A stretch of DNA of 64,000 nt from Streptomyces xiamenensis. Lineage in GTDB: Bacteria > Actinomycetota > Actinomycetes > Streptomycetales > Streptomycetaceae. Below are positions 51,716-59,709 of the stretch, piece by piece; position 1 is the first letter of the stretch; every line of letters begins with the position of its first letter. The DNA lies in NCBI RefSeq assembly GCF_000993785.3, contig NZ_CP009922.3:4340001-4404000 (forward strand), given 5' to 3'. The position numbers and the translations under genes were made by a program. The notes below the pieces were generated by a model that worked only from the letters and a program-made list of their open reading frames with translations, was not told the origin of the DNA and searched no databases.

Positions 51716-52328
51716 CGGACGCGAAGGCCAGGATGTGAGGGACCGCCTCGCACAGACTGACGAAGTGGCGATGCACGCCCTCCACCGCGACGGTGGCGTT
51801 CACACCCCACACCGTCATCCCGGCCCGCAGCCCGGACCGCACTCCGGACGGGGCGTCCTCAATGACCAGGCAGTCTCCCGGGCTCGCGCCGAGTTGCTCA
51901 GCTGCTCGCAGATAGGGGACGGGAGAGGGCTTGCCCTTCTCGACCGCGGCCGCGTCCACGATCACGCCCGGCACGGGCAAACCCGTTCGCATGAAACGGC
52001 CGCGCACCCGGTGCTCGTAGTTCGAGGTCACCAGCGCCCAGGACGTCAGCGGCAGGCCGTGCAACAGTTCCGACGCGCCATCGAAAGCCGAATAGACGCC
52101 GGAGCGGACGTCTTCGTCTTCCAGCTCGTGCAGTGCGGTCAGGCACTCTCGCGGATCGTGGTCCGCAGCGACGTGTGCGAACGTCTCCATCGGCCGCGTC
52201 CGTAGAGCCACCTGGTAGACCTCATCTGCGTCCAGCCCGTACCGCTCCGCCCAGGTTTCCCAGCCCCGACGCTGGTTGCTCACCGCGTCGATCAGCGTGC
52301 CGTCGACATCGAACAGCACGTACTTCAT
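51390..52328 (-). CDS. HAD-superfamily hydrolase with transposase-derived tail
   Basis: Residues 1 to ~205 are a HAD phosphatase of the phosphoglycolate phosphatase type: MKYVLFDVDGTLIDAVSN (nucleophile Asp), LVTSNYEH (motif II Ser/Thr), EKGKPSPVPYL (motif III Lys) and CLVIEDAPSGVRSGLRAG (motif IV acids). After ILAFASGPDGSA, at about 51715, the frame enters the transposase in a different frame and ends in a ~100-residue Arg/His/Pro-rich tail. The insertion or fusion probably cut a few residues off the native end. The core may still be active. ATG 52328 gives the usual N-terminus. Confidence 0.78.
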   Translation of the reverse strand: MKYVLFDVDGTLIDAVSNQRRGWETWAERYGLDADEVYQVALRTRPMETFAHVAADHDPRECLTALHELEDEDVRSGVYSAFDGASELLHGLPLTSWALVTSNYEHRVRGRFMRTGLPVPGVIVDAAAVEKGKPSPVPYLRAAEQLGASPGDCLVIEDAPSGVRSGLRAGMTVWGVNATVAVEGVHRHFVSLCEAVPHILAFASGPDGSAAVRDCPPAVEPAAGGPGAAGRRILAHQPHATSAGTAVRGIEVGGGPHHRPSRAVARTPTAQAVPQGRRPDRGRHPGAHSRSHHRRAVEKLPVLNQPPGRHRR

Positions 52329-52386
52329 GCGGCCCTGCCGCCCAGGTTCGCTGGTCACGCGTCGATCATGCCAGGCAGCGGGCAGG

Positions 52387-52407
52387 CAGTTGCGGGACAG
52401 CTCTTAG
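52387..52407. repeat. Right imperfect inverted repeat of the IS5-like unit
   Basis: Inverse partner of 50977-50997. It lies 59 bp upstream of the HAD start, so the repeat pair encloses both the transposase fragment and the HAD gene. Confidence 0.5.
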
Positions 52408-52590
52408 GTTGTCGATCAGAGCAAGCGCCGACGGCCGGCACGTGATGATGGTGCCCCGAGCCGCCCTCAGGTGGCTTGAACCATTAGCGGGCGGTTCCGG
52501 GGCTCACCTGTAGGTTTTTTTCCCCGTCCATGGACATTGCTGGCCTTGGACGGGTATGGACGCCCCTACAAGTTTCGCCGCTGCTGACCC

Positions 52591-54363
52591 TTAGGGGCGT
52601 TTTCCCGTCCCGCGGCTCTTCGCGGTGGGATTGTGAGTGAAGTTCATGCTCGCAATAAGGTGTCTGGTGAAGGGCTGCCGTTTGGTGGCATCTGAGGACG
52701 AACTCTTCGACTGAGCGGTATACTTATCAAGCTCTTCCTTGACCTTGGTCCCTGATGCCTCTAGTTCTTCGTCGGTGAACTCCCGGTCTTGCTCCGCGAG
52801 TTGAGCAATTTCTCGCCAGTGTGAGGGGTCTTTCCCGATGGTCTTCATGACCAACGTGAAGGCGACGAAAGGAGCCAAATATCGTCGCTCCGGATACCTG
52901 GTTTGCGATTTTCCTGACTGTAGGTACTCGTCGACTTGGCGTAGGACTCGTGCAGCCCAGTAGAAGACCTGAGGGCTTGCTTTAGGGTCGAAGGCCTGCC
53001 GATAGCGGGCATCCTCCGCTAGTAGCGAATTGGGCTTACCGCGAGCCACTTCCGGCCGACCGTAGGCAATGGCGTACATTGCTTGACCAAGGTAAGGAAT
53101 GCTCACGATCTTGCCGGGATCTTTCCCGAGATTTCGGTAGTACCCTTTGCGGCGATCATAGAACAGGCCCTTAGCTCCAAAGTAGGCTTCAATTCTGCGT
53201 TGGATTTCGTCCGTCGCTCGAAGTGAAGCATCCGGAACGGGTGTTTGCCTATTCGTTGCTCGGATGATCTTGTCGCGCACAGCGTCGTTGCTTGCCTTGA
53301 TGACGCGTACAAGAATTTTCCGATCATCGGCGGGAAGGCTCTCGCCTTTCTCTGCCCGCTCCTTGTGCCAATTGAAAATGGTGTGCGAAGTCTGGAGACC
53401 GTTGACGATTTGAATGTTTTTTAGTGCGAAAGTCTTTCCTACGCTATGTGCCTCATCGCATACAATGGTTACACCGTTGTTTAGCCACCAGAAGTCCGGG
53501 CTAGCGCTCTCGTTCAGCGAGCTCAAGATTTCCTTATTGACGGCAACTTGTCCCTGGTAATCCCGGACGTTGGCTTCGAAGATATGCCTTCGCAGTGTGA
53601 GATTGTCATCGGTAATTAGCCTAACGAAGCTTGACAGTCGAGCCAAGGCTACGTATGACTCGCCGCTCGTCAACACTTCATCGCATTCGAGCGTGAGGGT
53701 TTCAGCCTTGCGGGTGTCGTACATACGCCAAAGTTCGTCAGCGCCAAGTAGGTCAACGGTGACATCTGCAGATGGGATCTTAAGGAGGATGTCCTCTCTC
53801 AGTCGCTCTGCTCTGCTGGTCACGTTGATGTTGGCTTGCTCTGTGAGCCCTCGGCTTCCGAGTACCACCTTCACGAAGACCTTCGGTCGCCTAACGAGAA
53901 GATTCTTGTAGGCAGAGCGAAATACAGTCAGCTTTTCGATGACTTGCTCGTTGAGTTCGTCAGACAGTTCCTCAAGCCGGCTCCCCAGATCAAGAGCGGA
54001 AGGCAAGACGGATTGGAGCGCCGAGACGGAATTTTGGGTGAAGCTCTGACTGAATTTTGATTGAATAACGTAGAGTGCCAGTTCAAGGCCTTCTGGCAGC
54101 TCTCGCGCTGCTTGCGGCTCTTCGACTACCTGATGGTCAATCGGCAGAATGCTGCCCTCTAGAATGGTGTAGATGGCATCAACGCCACCGTCGTTCGACC
54201 CGTCAACGACTCCATCGCTGATAGCGTCAAGGGTTACATCTTTGTCACGCAAAAGCAGCCAGGCAAGAAAAATCTCCCACGCATCGGCATCTGACATATG
54301 GGCGGCATTTTGACTCTTCCACTGTTCGTAGACAGTCGTGATCAGGGTTTGCGCTCCGGACAC
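52591..54363 (-). CDS. AIPR-family (abortive-infection phage-resistance) protein
   Basis: A 590-residue protein of the AIPR family. Diagnostic stretches are ANVRDYQGQVAVNKEI, FWWLNNGVTIVCDEAHSVGK and KNIQIVNGLQTSHTIFNWHK, with KIIRATNRQTPVPDASLRAT further on. The N-terminal ~200 residues include VIQSKFSQSF, which resembles the Q-x-K of a restriction-like nuclease motif. Members are linked with phage defence, acting alone or with restriction systems. GC is lower than in the backbone genes. GTG 54363 follows AGGGGGA. It stands alone on the minus strand between the IS unit and the GntR gene. Confidence 0.85.
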   Translation of the reverse strand: MSGAQTLITTVYEQWKSQNAAHMSDADAWEIFLAWLLLRDKDVTLDAISDGVVDGSNDGGVDAIYTILEGSILPIDHQVVEEPQAARELPEGLELALYVIQSKFSQSFTQNSVSALQSVLPSALDLGSRLEELSDELNEQVIEKLTVFRSAYKNLLVRRPKVFVKVVLGSRGLTEQANINVTSRAERLREDILLKIPSADVTVDLLGADELWRMYDTRKAETLTLECDEVLTSGESYVALARLSSFVRLITDDNLTLRRHIFEANVRDYQGQVAVNKEILSSLNESASPDFWWLNNGVTIVCDEAHSVGKTFALKNIQIVNGLQTSHTIFNWHKERAEKGESLPADDRKILVRVIKASNDAVRDKIIRATNRQTPVPDASLRATDEIQRRIEAYFGAKGLFYDRRKGYYRNLGKDPGKIVSIPYLGQAMYAIAYGRPEVARGKPNSLLAEDARYRQAFDPKASPQVFYWAARVLRQVDEYLQSGKSQTRYPERRYLAPFVAFTLVMKTIGKDPSHWREIAQLAEQDREFTDEELEASGTKVKEELDKYTAQSKSSSSDATKRQPFTRHLIASMNFTHNPTAKSRGTGKRP

Positions 54364-54629
54364 TTTCCATCCCCCTGGCAGGCGGCAAGAGGTCCATAGT
54401 TTACGTGCGAAACCAGATGATGTCTTCAGAATCGGTTATCGTCCGGGGCCGACTGCGGGGGTCCAGGTCGGTGACTACTGTGCGCGTGGCACGGGCGTCG
54501 GCCGGGCTGGAGCGGGGCGGAGACAGGAGCGCAGGCACGGCCGGGGGCTGGGCCGCGCGCGGTGAGCGGAGCGAGCCGCCTTGATGAAGTAGAGAAAGTC
54601 TGAACCGCGCGGCGTTTCAAGAGTCCTCG

Positions 54630-55370
54630 CTATAGGCCGAACGCGAGCTCCAAGTCATGCCCCGGAAGGTGCAACTCCTCCAGTGTAAGCGGCTTGCCGG
54701 CGGTCGTGAGCGTCACCCGCAGAACATGCAGCAGGGGTACCCCGTCGGCAAGCCGGAGCGCCTGGGCCTGGTCCGGCAGGGGCATGCGGGTGCGGACGTA
54801 CTCCGTGAAGTGCAGCTCGTGGCCCAGCTCGGCCAGGGCGTTGTAGAGCTGCGGAGCCGGCGGCGGGGGCGTCTCCTCGTACTTGGTGCCGAGGAGTACC
54901 GAGAACGGCACGTAGGTGCGGTGCAGTTGGCGTAGGTAGCCCTGGTCCGCGGTCTGCAAAGCGTCGTACGTGAACAGTGGCTCCCCCGGCGGGATGCGCA
55001 GCAGGTCGGCGAGCGCGAGTGGGGCGTCAGTGCGGGTTGCCGTCGGCTTCTCGGCGTCGGTCCAGCGGATGCCGTCGGCCTCGGTGTACTGACCGTCGGG
55101 CGAGCGGCGAACGCCTCGCGGGTAGGTGAAGCTGGGGCGGTTGTAGGGGGAGCGGGCGAACGTGCCCCGGCCCATGATGGCCTCGACCAGGCCGGACGCC
55201 CGTAGCTCGGTGAGTCCCTGACGGACTGTGGGGCGTGTCACGCCGAACTGCTTGGCCAACGCCTCCTCCGACGGGAGCGGCTGGCCGGCGGGGAAGGTGC
55301 CGTCAAGGATGCCTTCGCGCAGGTAGTCGGCAATCTGCCGGTACTTCGGCTGCGTGTTCTTCGGCGGCAT
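54630..55370 (-). CDS. GntR/UTRA repressor of transfer (KorSA-like)
   Basis: A 246-residue regulator. Residues ~8-75 are the GntR winged helix (PKYRQIADYLREGILDGTFP and FGVTRPTVRQGLTELRASGL). Residues ~95-240 are a UTRA effector domain (LLRIPPGEPLFTYDALQTAD, then QLHRTYVPFSVLLGTKYEET). In pSAM2, KorSA of this family silences replication and transfer through the pra promoter. ATG 55370 has GGAGGA upstream. A 20-bp palindrome 54 bp upstream is the likely operator. Confidence 0.9.
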   Translation of the reverse strand: MPPKNTQPKYRQIADYLREGILDGTFPAGQPLPSEEALAKQFGVTRPTVRQGLTELRASGLVEAIMGRGTFARSPYNRPSFTYPRGVRRSPDGQYTEADGIRWTDAEKPTATRTDAPLALADLLRIPPGEPLFTYDALQTADQGYLRQLHRTYVPFSVLLGTKYEETPPPPAPQLYNALAELGHELHFTEYVRTRMPLPDQAQALRLADGVPLLHVLRVTLTTAGKPLTLEELHLPGHDLELAFGL

Positions 55371-55423
55371 GCCCTGTCCTCCGTGGCCTCGGCCTCTGCG
55401 GCCTGCTCGTCGTCGTGAACGCT

Positions 55424-55443
55424 CTATCCACGAACGTGGATAG
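55424..55443. promoter_or_regulatory. GntR (KorSA-like) operator palindrome
   Basis: Perfect 9+2+9 inverted repeat CTATCCACG-AA-CGTGGATAG in the divergent region between the GntR gene and the transfer operon, placed to control both. Confidence 0.8.
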
Positions 55444-55549
55444 CTTCTCCCATCCCCAACCCGGTTGACAGCCCGTACTACGGGTGGTCTAGCAGTCCGT
55501 AGGGCCGTCCTGCGGTTGCTCGTCATCCAGATGTGAGGAGTCCAGAACT

Positions 55550-55894
55550 GTGGCAACCCTTCCGATCGACACCGCGAAGTACACGGGGATCATCTGCGCC
55601 GTGCCCCCGACTCCGCGGCTCGTGAACCGTGAGTCCGGGCAGGTGCGGGTCGACCGCGACACCGGCAAGACGCTGTACCAGGTGGGTCTGTGCCTGATGG
55701 CCGGCACCTCGGCGGACGTGGTGAACGTGAGCGTCCCCGGTGAGCCGTCCGGCGTGCAGGTCGGAACCCCCGTCACCGTGCGGGACCTGGTCGCCGTTCC
55801 CTGGGAGAACGAGGGACGGCACGGCATTGCCTACCGCGCCGCCGAGATCCGTCCCCTCCACGCGGCTTCCGCCGCCAAGGGGGCCGGACAGTGA
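55550..55894 (+). CDS. Conserved AICE small protein of unknown function
   Basis: A 114-residue protein (MATLPIDTAKYTGIICAVPP at the start) with a beta-rich middle (YQVGLCLMAGTSADVVNVSV). Similar genes precede the TraSA/FtsK gene in many Streptomyces AICEs, as I recall, possibly as replication or transfer accessory proteins. GTG 55550 has GAGGAG nine bases upstream. Its stop overlaps the next GTG (GTGA). Confidence 0.75.
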   Translation: MATLPIDTAKYTGIICAVPPTPRLVNRESGQVRVDRDTGKTLYQVGLCLMAGTSADVVNVSVPGEPSGVQVGTPVTVRDLVAVPWENEGRHGIAYRAAEIRPLHAASAAKGAGQ

Positions 55895-57216
55895 CGATCC
55901 TGGCGTCCTCCGACCCGTCGGCCGGGGCTACCTGGCCAGGGCGGGTCCTCGTGGTCGCCGCCCTCGTCGCGTCGGGCCTGCTGATCGTAGGCCCGGCGCT
56001 GCGCCGGAGGTCCCCGGCGGCCTGGTGGCTGTTACTCGGTTACCCGGCGTCCGCCTTTCACGTCGCCCGCACCTGGCGGGCGCTGATGGCCGGGTGCGGA
56101 CTCGCCGTGAGCCGTCGCCCGGCGCTGACCGTGGTGTCCGGGCTCGTCGGGAACGGCGCTTCGCCGCCCCAACCGCGCGTCCCCCGGCACGGTTTCATCC
56201 GGCCCACGGGGGCCGGCTTCGAACTCGTGGCACGGCTGCTGCCGGGGCAACTTCCCGACGACTTCGTGAAGGCGGCCTCCGCTATGGCGGAGGACTGGCA
56301 GGTCCACGCGGTCCGCGTCACCTCCCTACGGCCCGGCGTCGTACGGATCGCCGCCCTGTACGCCGATCCGCTCGCCGCACCTCGGGTGCCCCGTACCCGG
56401 GGGCCGGTGCGGCTGCTGCGGGTCGTCGTCGGGACGCTGGGAACCGGGGCGCCCTGGGTCATCGACCTGCGCCGCATTCCGCACTGGCTGATCGTCGGCG
56501 CTACGCGCTCCGGCAAGTCCACGCTGATCCACGCCCTCGTCGCCGGACTCGCCCCGCAACCGGTCGCCCTCGTCGGCATCGACTGCAAGGGCGGCATGGA
56601 ACTGTCCCTCTACAGCGCCCGCCTCTCCGCCCTCGCGATCGACCGGGCACAGGCGGAACGGCTGCTGTCCGCGCTGGTAGACCTCACCCTTGCCCGCATG
56701 ACGGTCTGCCGCACCGCCGGGGTCCGCAACATATGGGGCCTCGCAGAGAAGGAACGGCCGGTCCCGGTCGTCGTCATCGTGGACGAGATCGCGGAACTCT
56801 TCCTCGTCGCCGGACGCCACGAGAAGGACGAAGCCCATGCGGCCGGCACCGCCCTGATCCGGCTCGCCCAGCTCGGCGCGGCCCTCGGCGTCTTCCTCGT
56901 CGTCGCCGGGCAGCGCGTCGGCTCCGACCTGGGGCCCGGCGTCACCGCGCTCCGAGCCCAATTCGCCGGCCGGGTCTGCCACCGCGTCGCCGACCCCGGC
57001 ACTGCGGGAATGACCCTCGGTGACCTCAATTCGCACGCCCTCAAGGCCGCTCAAGCCATCACCCCCGAACAGGCCGGCACCGCCGTGCTCGCCTCCGGCG
57101 ACGGCTGGGAGCGCGGTCGGTCCCACCTGGTCACCGAGGCGGATGCCGAAGCCGTTGCCACCGCCCACGCGCATCTGACCCCCGCACTGCCGGAACTGTC
57201 CGCCGCCCTGGCCTGA
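55891..57216 (+). CDS. TraSA/TraB-like FtsK-SpoIIIE DNA translocase
   Basis: A 441-residue conjugation protein that pumps double-stranded DNA between mycelia. Two N-terminal hydrophobic segments (VLVVAALVASGLLIVGPALR and AAWWLLLGYPASAFHVARTW) anchor it. Walker A is LIVGATRSGKSTLIHAL, Walker B VVVIVDEIAELFLV, and FLVVAGQRVGSDLGPG follows. The length is usual for AICE TraSA proteins. No separate relaxase is present, as expected for this double-strand transfer system. GTG 55891 is coupled to the previous gene. Confidence 0.92.
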   Translation: MTILASSDPSAGATWPGRVLVVAALVASGLLIVGPALRRRSPAAWWLLLGYPASAFHVARTWRALMAGCGLAVSRRPALTVVSGLVGNGASPPQPRVPRHGFIRPTGAGFELVARLLPGQLPDDFVKAASAMAEDWQVHAVRVTSLRPGVVRIAALYADPLAAPRVPRTRGPVRLLRVVVGTLGTGAPWVIDLRRIPHWLIVGATRSGKSTLIHALVAGLAPQPVALVGIDCKGGMELSLYSARLSALAIDRAQAERLLSALVDLTLARMTVCRTAGVRNIWGLAEKERPVPVVVIVDEIAELFLVAGRHEKDEAHAAGTALIRLAQLGAALGVFLVVAGQRVGSDLGPGVTALRAQFAGRVCHRVADPGTAGMTLGDLNSHALKAAQAITPEQAGTAVLASGDGWERGRSHLVTEADAEAVATAHAHLTPALPELSAALA

Positions 57217-57230
57217 CAAGGAGCGTCACC

Positions 57231-57425
57231 GTGCTGGTCACCGCCTCGGCCGTGCTGCTGCTCGGCCTCGCGATCTGGTTCCTCCTGCGCATCCGCTACC
57301 TGCGCTGGCTGGATGTGCTGCTCTGCGGCGCCTTCGGCTTCCTGCTCTCCCGCACCGTCGCCGCGCCGCTGGTCTCGCTCCTGCTCTCCGAGGTGAACGG
57401 CCTGCTCGGACAGATGCGTTTCTGA
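57231..57425 (+). CDS. Small membrane protein (Spd-like)
   Basis: A 64-residue protein, almost entirely two membrane helices (TASAVLLLGLAIWFLLRIRY and LDVLLCGAFGFLLSRTVAAP). It follows the translocase by 14 bp with GGAGCG upstream. The position matches AICE spd/orf genes involved in spreading of the element, but the sequence alone does not prove that role. Confidence 0.7.
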   Translation: MLVTASAVLLLGLAIWFLLRIRYLRWLDVLLCGAFGFLLSRTVAAPLVSLLLSEVNGLLGQMRF

Positions 57426-57485
57426 GCCCTCCACACCGCGCCGCGGCGTGCCCCGACGAACGACCCGAACGAAAGGCATCCGTCC

Positions 57486-57776
57486 GTGTCCGACTACACC
57501 ATCCGCTCCGGTGACCGTGCCGCCTTCCTGGCCGGCCTGCGGGAGCTGACCGACTTCCTGACCGCCAATCCGACCGTCCTCGTACCGCGCCGCCCGTCCT
57601 TCGCCGTCCTGGTCGACGCGGACGACTCCGACGCCCGCCGGGCCGGGGTGGAATCCGCTGCCTCCGCGCTCGGCATCCCAGTCGCCGACCTCGGCGTGGG
57701 CTACTTCGACGCCCGCCGTGAGTTCGGCCCCATCTCGTACCTGGTCGTCGGCGTTCCGCCCGAGGACCAGAAGTGA
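57486..57776 (+). CDS. Conserved AICE small protein
   Basis: A 96-residue soluble protein (VSDYTIRSGDRAAFLAGLRE, then RRPSFAVLVDADDSDARRAG). It lies between the membrane protein and Rep genes, a slot usually filled by an uncharacterised AICE protein. GTG 57486 follows GAAAGG. No catalytic motif is seen. Confidence 0.72.
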   Translation: MSDYTIRSGDRAAFLAGLRELTDFLTANPTVLVPRRPSFAVLVDADDSDARRAGVESAASALGIPVADLGVGYFDARREFGPISYLVVGVPPEDQK

Positions 57777-57880
57777 CCGCCCGTTCCGCGGGCTCCCGAC
57801 GGGGCGCGAAGTCGCCAAACCCGACCCCGCCAGGAGCCCACTCCCTCCGCCACATGAGCTGTGAAAGGAGCACTCATACT

Positions 57881-58137
57881 GTGTCCACCGTCCGCGCAAA
57901 TCCCACGCGTCGGACTGCGACCTCGGGGCGCCCGACGACCACCCGGCCACCTGCGCCGGCCACGAACAGGTCGTCCTGGTCGCCCTCGACAACACCGAAC
58001 GCCGTCTCTGCCCCGGCCACGCCGCAGCGGTCTGGCTGACGGACCCGACGCACCGGTTCAGCGCAAAGACCCGACCGGAGACCATCGCCGCCGTCATGGG
58101 GTACGCCTTCGGCCCCGGGAACGGAGGGCGCCGATGA
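57881..58137 (+). pseudogene. Small AICE gene with probable frameshift, coupled to Rep
   Basis: The 3' part reads as a plausible protein (DLGAPDDHPATCAGHEQVVL, ALDNTERRLCPGHAAAVWLT, FGPGNGGRR) and its stop overlaps the Rep ATG (ATGA), as expected for a real coupled gene. That frame has a stop shortly upstream and no ATG, GTG or TTG before the conserved part. The GTG at 57881 with GAAAGGAG upstream is in another frame. A one-base error near 57900-57915 would join them. The pairs C-x-x-H may bind metal. Confidence 0.6.
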
Positions 58138-59504
58138 ACGCGCCGCCGCCGCTCGCGCCCGCCGTGGCCGCGCTGCTGGACCGTGCGGCCCGGCCCGACA
58201 TTCCCGACTGGCGCCGTACCGTCATCCGCCTCGGCGGCTGCACCAACCCGGTCCACCTCGTCGGCTCCGCCGTCCTGGTCGATACGGCGACGGGGGAAGC
58301 CCTGACCGATGTCGACGGCTCCGACCCGAACGGCAGACGTCTGCTGACCGCCTGCGGCAACCGCCGTGCCTCGGTCTGCCCCGCCTGCTCTCGCGTGTAC
58401 CAGGCGGACACTTACCAACTCGTACGCGCCGGCCTCGTCGGCGGCAAGGCGGTACCGGATTCGGTGAGCGAGCACCCCCGAGTGTTCGCCACCCTCACCG
58501 CTCCCGGCTTCGGGCCGGTCCACACCCGCCGGGAGCAGTCGGGCCGCGTGCGCCCGTGCCGTCCCCGCCGGGATGCGAAGAACTGCCCGCACGGCGTGCC
58601 CCTCGGCTGCTCCGAGCGGCACGCGCCGGATGACCCCCGCCTCGGCGAACCCCTCTGCCCCCGCTGTTACAACTACGCCGGGGCCGTGCTCTGGCAGTCC
58701 TGCGCCGGTCTGCTCTGGCACCGCTTCGGAATCGAGCTGCGGCGGGAGATCGCCCGCCGGGCCGGGCTGTCCCGTGCCGAGCTGGCGGACGTTGCCCGGC
58801 TCTCGTATACGAAGGTCGCCGAGTACCAGCGGCGCGGCCTGGTCCACTTCCATGCTGTGGTCCGCCTCGACGGCCCGGACGGGCCGGACTCGCCACCGCC
58901 CTCTTGGGCGAGCGCCGCTCTGCTCGCCGATGCCGTCCCTGCGGCCGTCGCCCGGGTCCGTTTCCAGGCGCCTGGCTCGGCGGTCGTCGGGACGCGTGTG
59001 CTGCGCTTCGGCGCTCAGGTCGACGTACGTCCGGTCGTCGCCTCACCTGCGGGGGAGCGGCCTGCGCCGGGCGCGGTGGCTGGGTACATCGCCAAGTACA
59101 CCACCAAGGGCGCCGAGACGGCCGGCGCGGTCGACGGGCGTATCCGGTCCGCCCGGGAAATGGTCCTTCTGCCGGTGCGGGCGCACGTGCTGCGCATGAT
59201 CGGTACGTGCTGGTGGCTCGGCGGCCTCCCCGCCTTCGCGGGCCTCGGCCTACGCCGCTGGGCGCACATGCTCGGCTACGGCGGCCACTTCTCCACCAAG
59301 TCCCGCCGCTACTCGACCACCCTCGGCGAACTCCGCCGCGCCCGCGCCGAGCACCGCGCCCAGGAGCAGCGCGCCGCCTTGGGCCTGGAGGGCCATCCCG
59401 TGGCCTACGTCGGCCAGCGGCGGTACGCCGGACGCGGCTACTCCCCGGAAGCCGCCCTCCTCGCGGCCTCGGTAAGGGAGGACGGTGTTCCCCGTGGCGC
59501 GTGA
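58134..59504 (+). CDS. Replication initiator (RepSA-like, HUH)
   Basis: A 456-residue rolling-circle-type initiator typical of AICEs. Cys-rich zinc-finger-like segments are TACGNRRASVCPACSRVYQA and LCPRCYNYAG. The HUH motif is RRGLVHFHAVVRLDG. Candidate nicking Tyr residues are in VAGYIAKYTTKGAE. The C-terminal RRWAHMLGYGGHFSTKSRRY stretch is characteristic of the family. ATG 58134 overlaps the upstream gene's stop. It allows replication of the excised element before transfer. Confidence 0.9.
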   Translation: MNAPPPLAPAVAALLDRAARPDIPDWRRTVIRLGGCTNPVHLVGSAVLVDTATGEALTDVDGSDPNGRRLLTACGNRRASVCPACSRVYQADTYQLVRAGLVGGKAVPDSVSEHPRVFATLTAPGFGPVHTRREQSGRVRPCRPRRDAKNCPHGVPLGCSERHAPDDPRLGEPLCPRCYNYAGAVLWQSCAGLLWHRFGIELRREIARRAGLSRAELADVARLSYTKVAEYQRRGLVHFHAVVRLDGPDGPDSPPPSWASAALLADAVPAAVARVRFQAPGSAVVGTRVLRFGAQVDVRPVVASPAGERPAPGAVAGYIAKYTTKGAETAGAVDGRIRSAREMVLLPVRAHVLRMIGTCWWLGGLPAFAGLGLRRWAHMLGYGGHFSTKSRRYSTTLGELRRARAEHRAQEQRAALGLEGHPVAYVGQRRYAGRGYSPEAALLAASVREDGVPRGA

Positions 59505-59709
59505 CCGGACCGGTGTCGAGCTGCTCACCGTGCGCCAAGTGCTGGAGGAACTGGGCGGCGTCTCCCGCCGCACTTTCTACCGCTGGCGTGAACTCCACCT
59601 CGCCCCCGCCTGCATCCGGCTCCCGAACGGTGAACTCCGGGTCCGGCGTGACGCGCTCGACGCGTGGGTGGAGGAGCGCGCGGAGGGCACGGGCGGTGGT
59701 GTCCGGTGA
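59494..59709 (+). CDS. xis: Excisionase (Xis), MerR-like helix-turn-helix
   Basis: A 71-residue winged-helix DNA-bending protein (LLTVRQVLEELGGVSRRTFY, then RWRELHLAPACIRLPNGELR). Its position between rep and int, overlapping int by GTGA, is standard in AICEs. Start at GTG 59494 (11 bases from GGGAGG); GTG 59485 is too close to that box. Confidence 0.88.
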   Translation: MARDRTGVELLTVRQVLEELGGVSRRTFYRWRELHLAPACIRLPNGELRVRRDALDAWVEERAEGTGGGVR

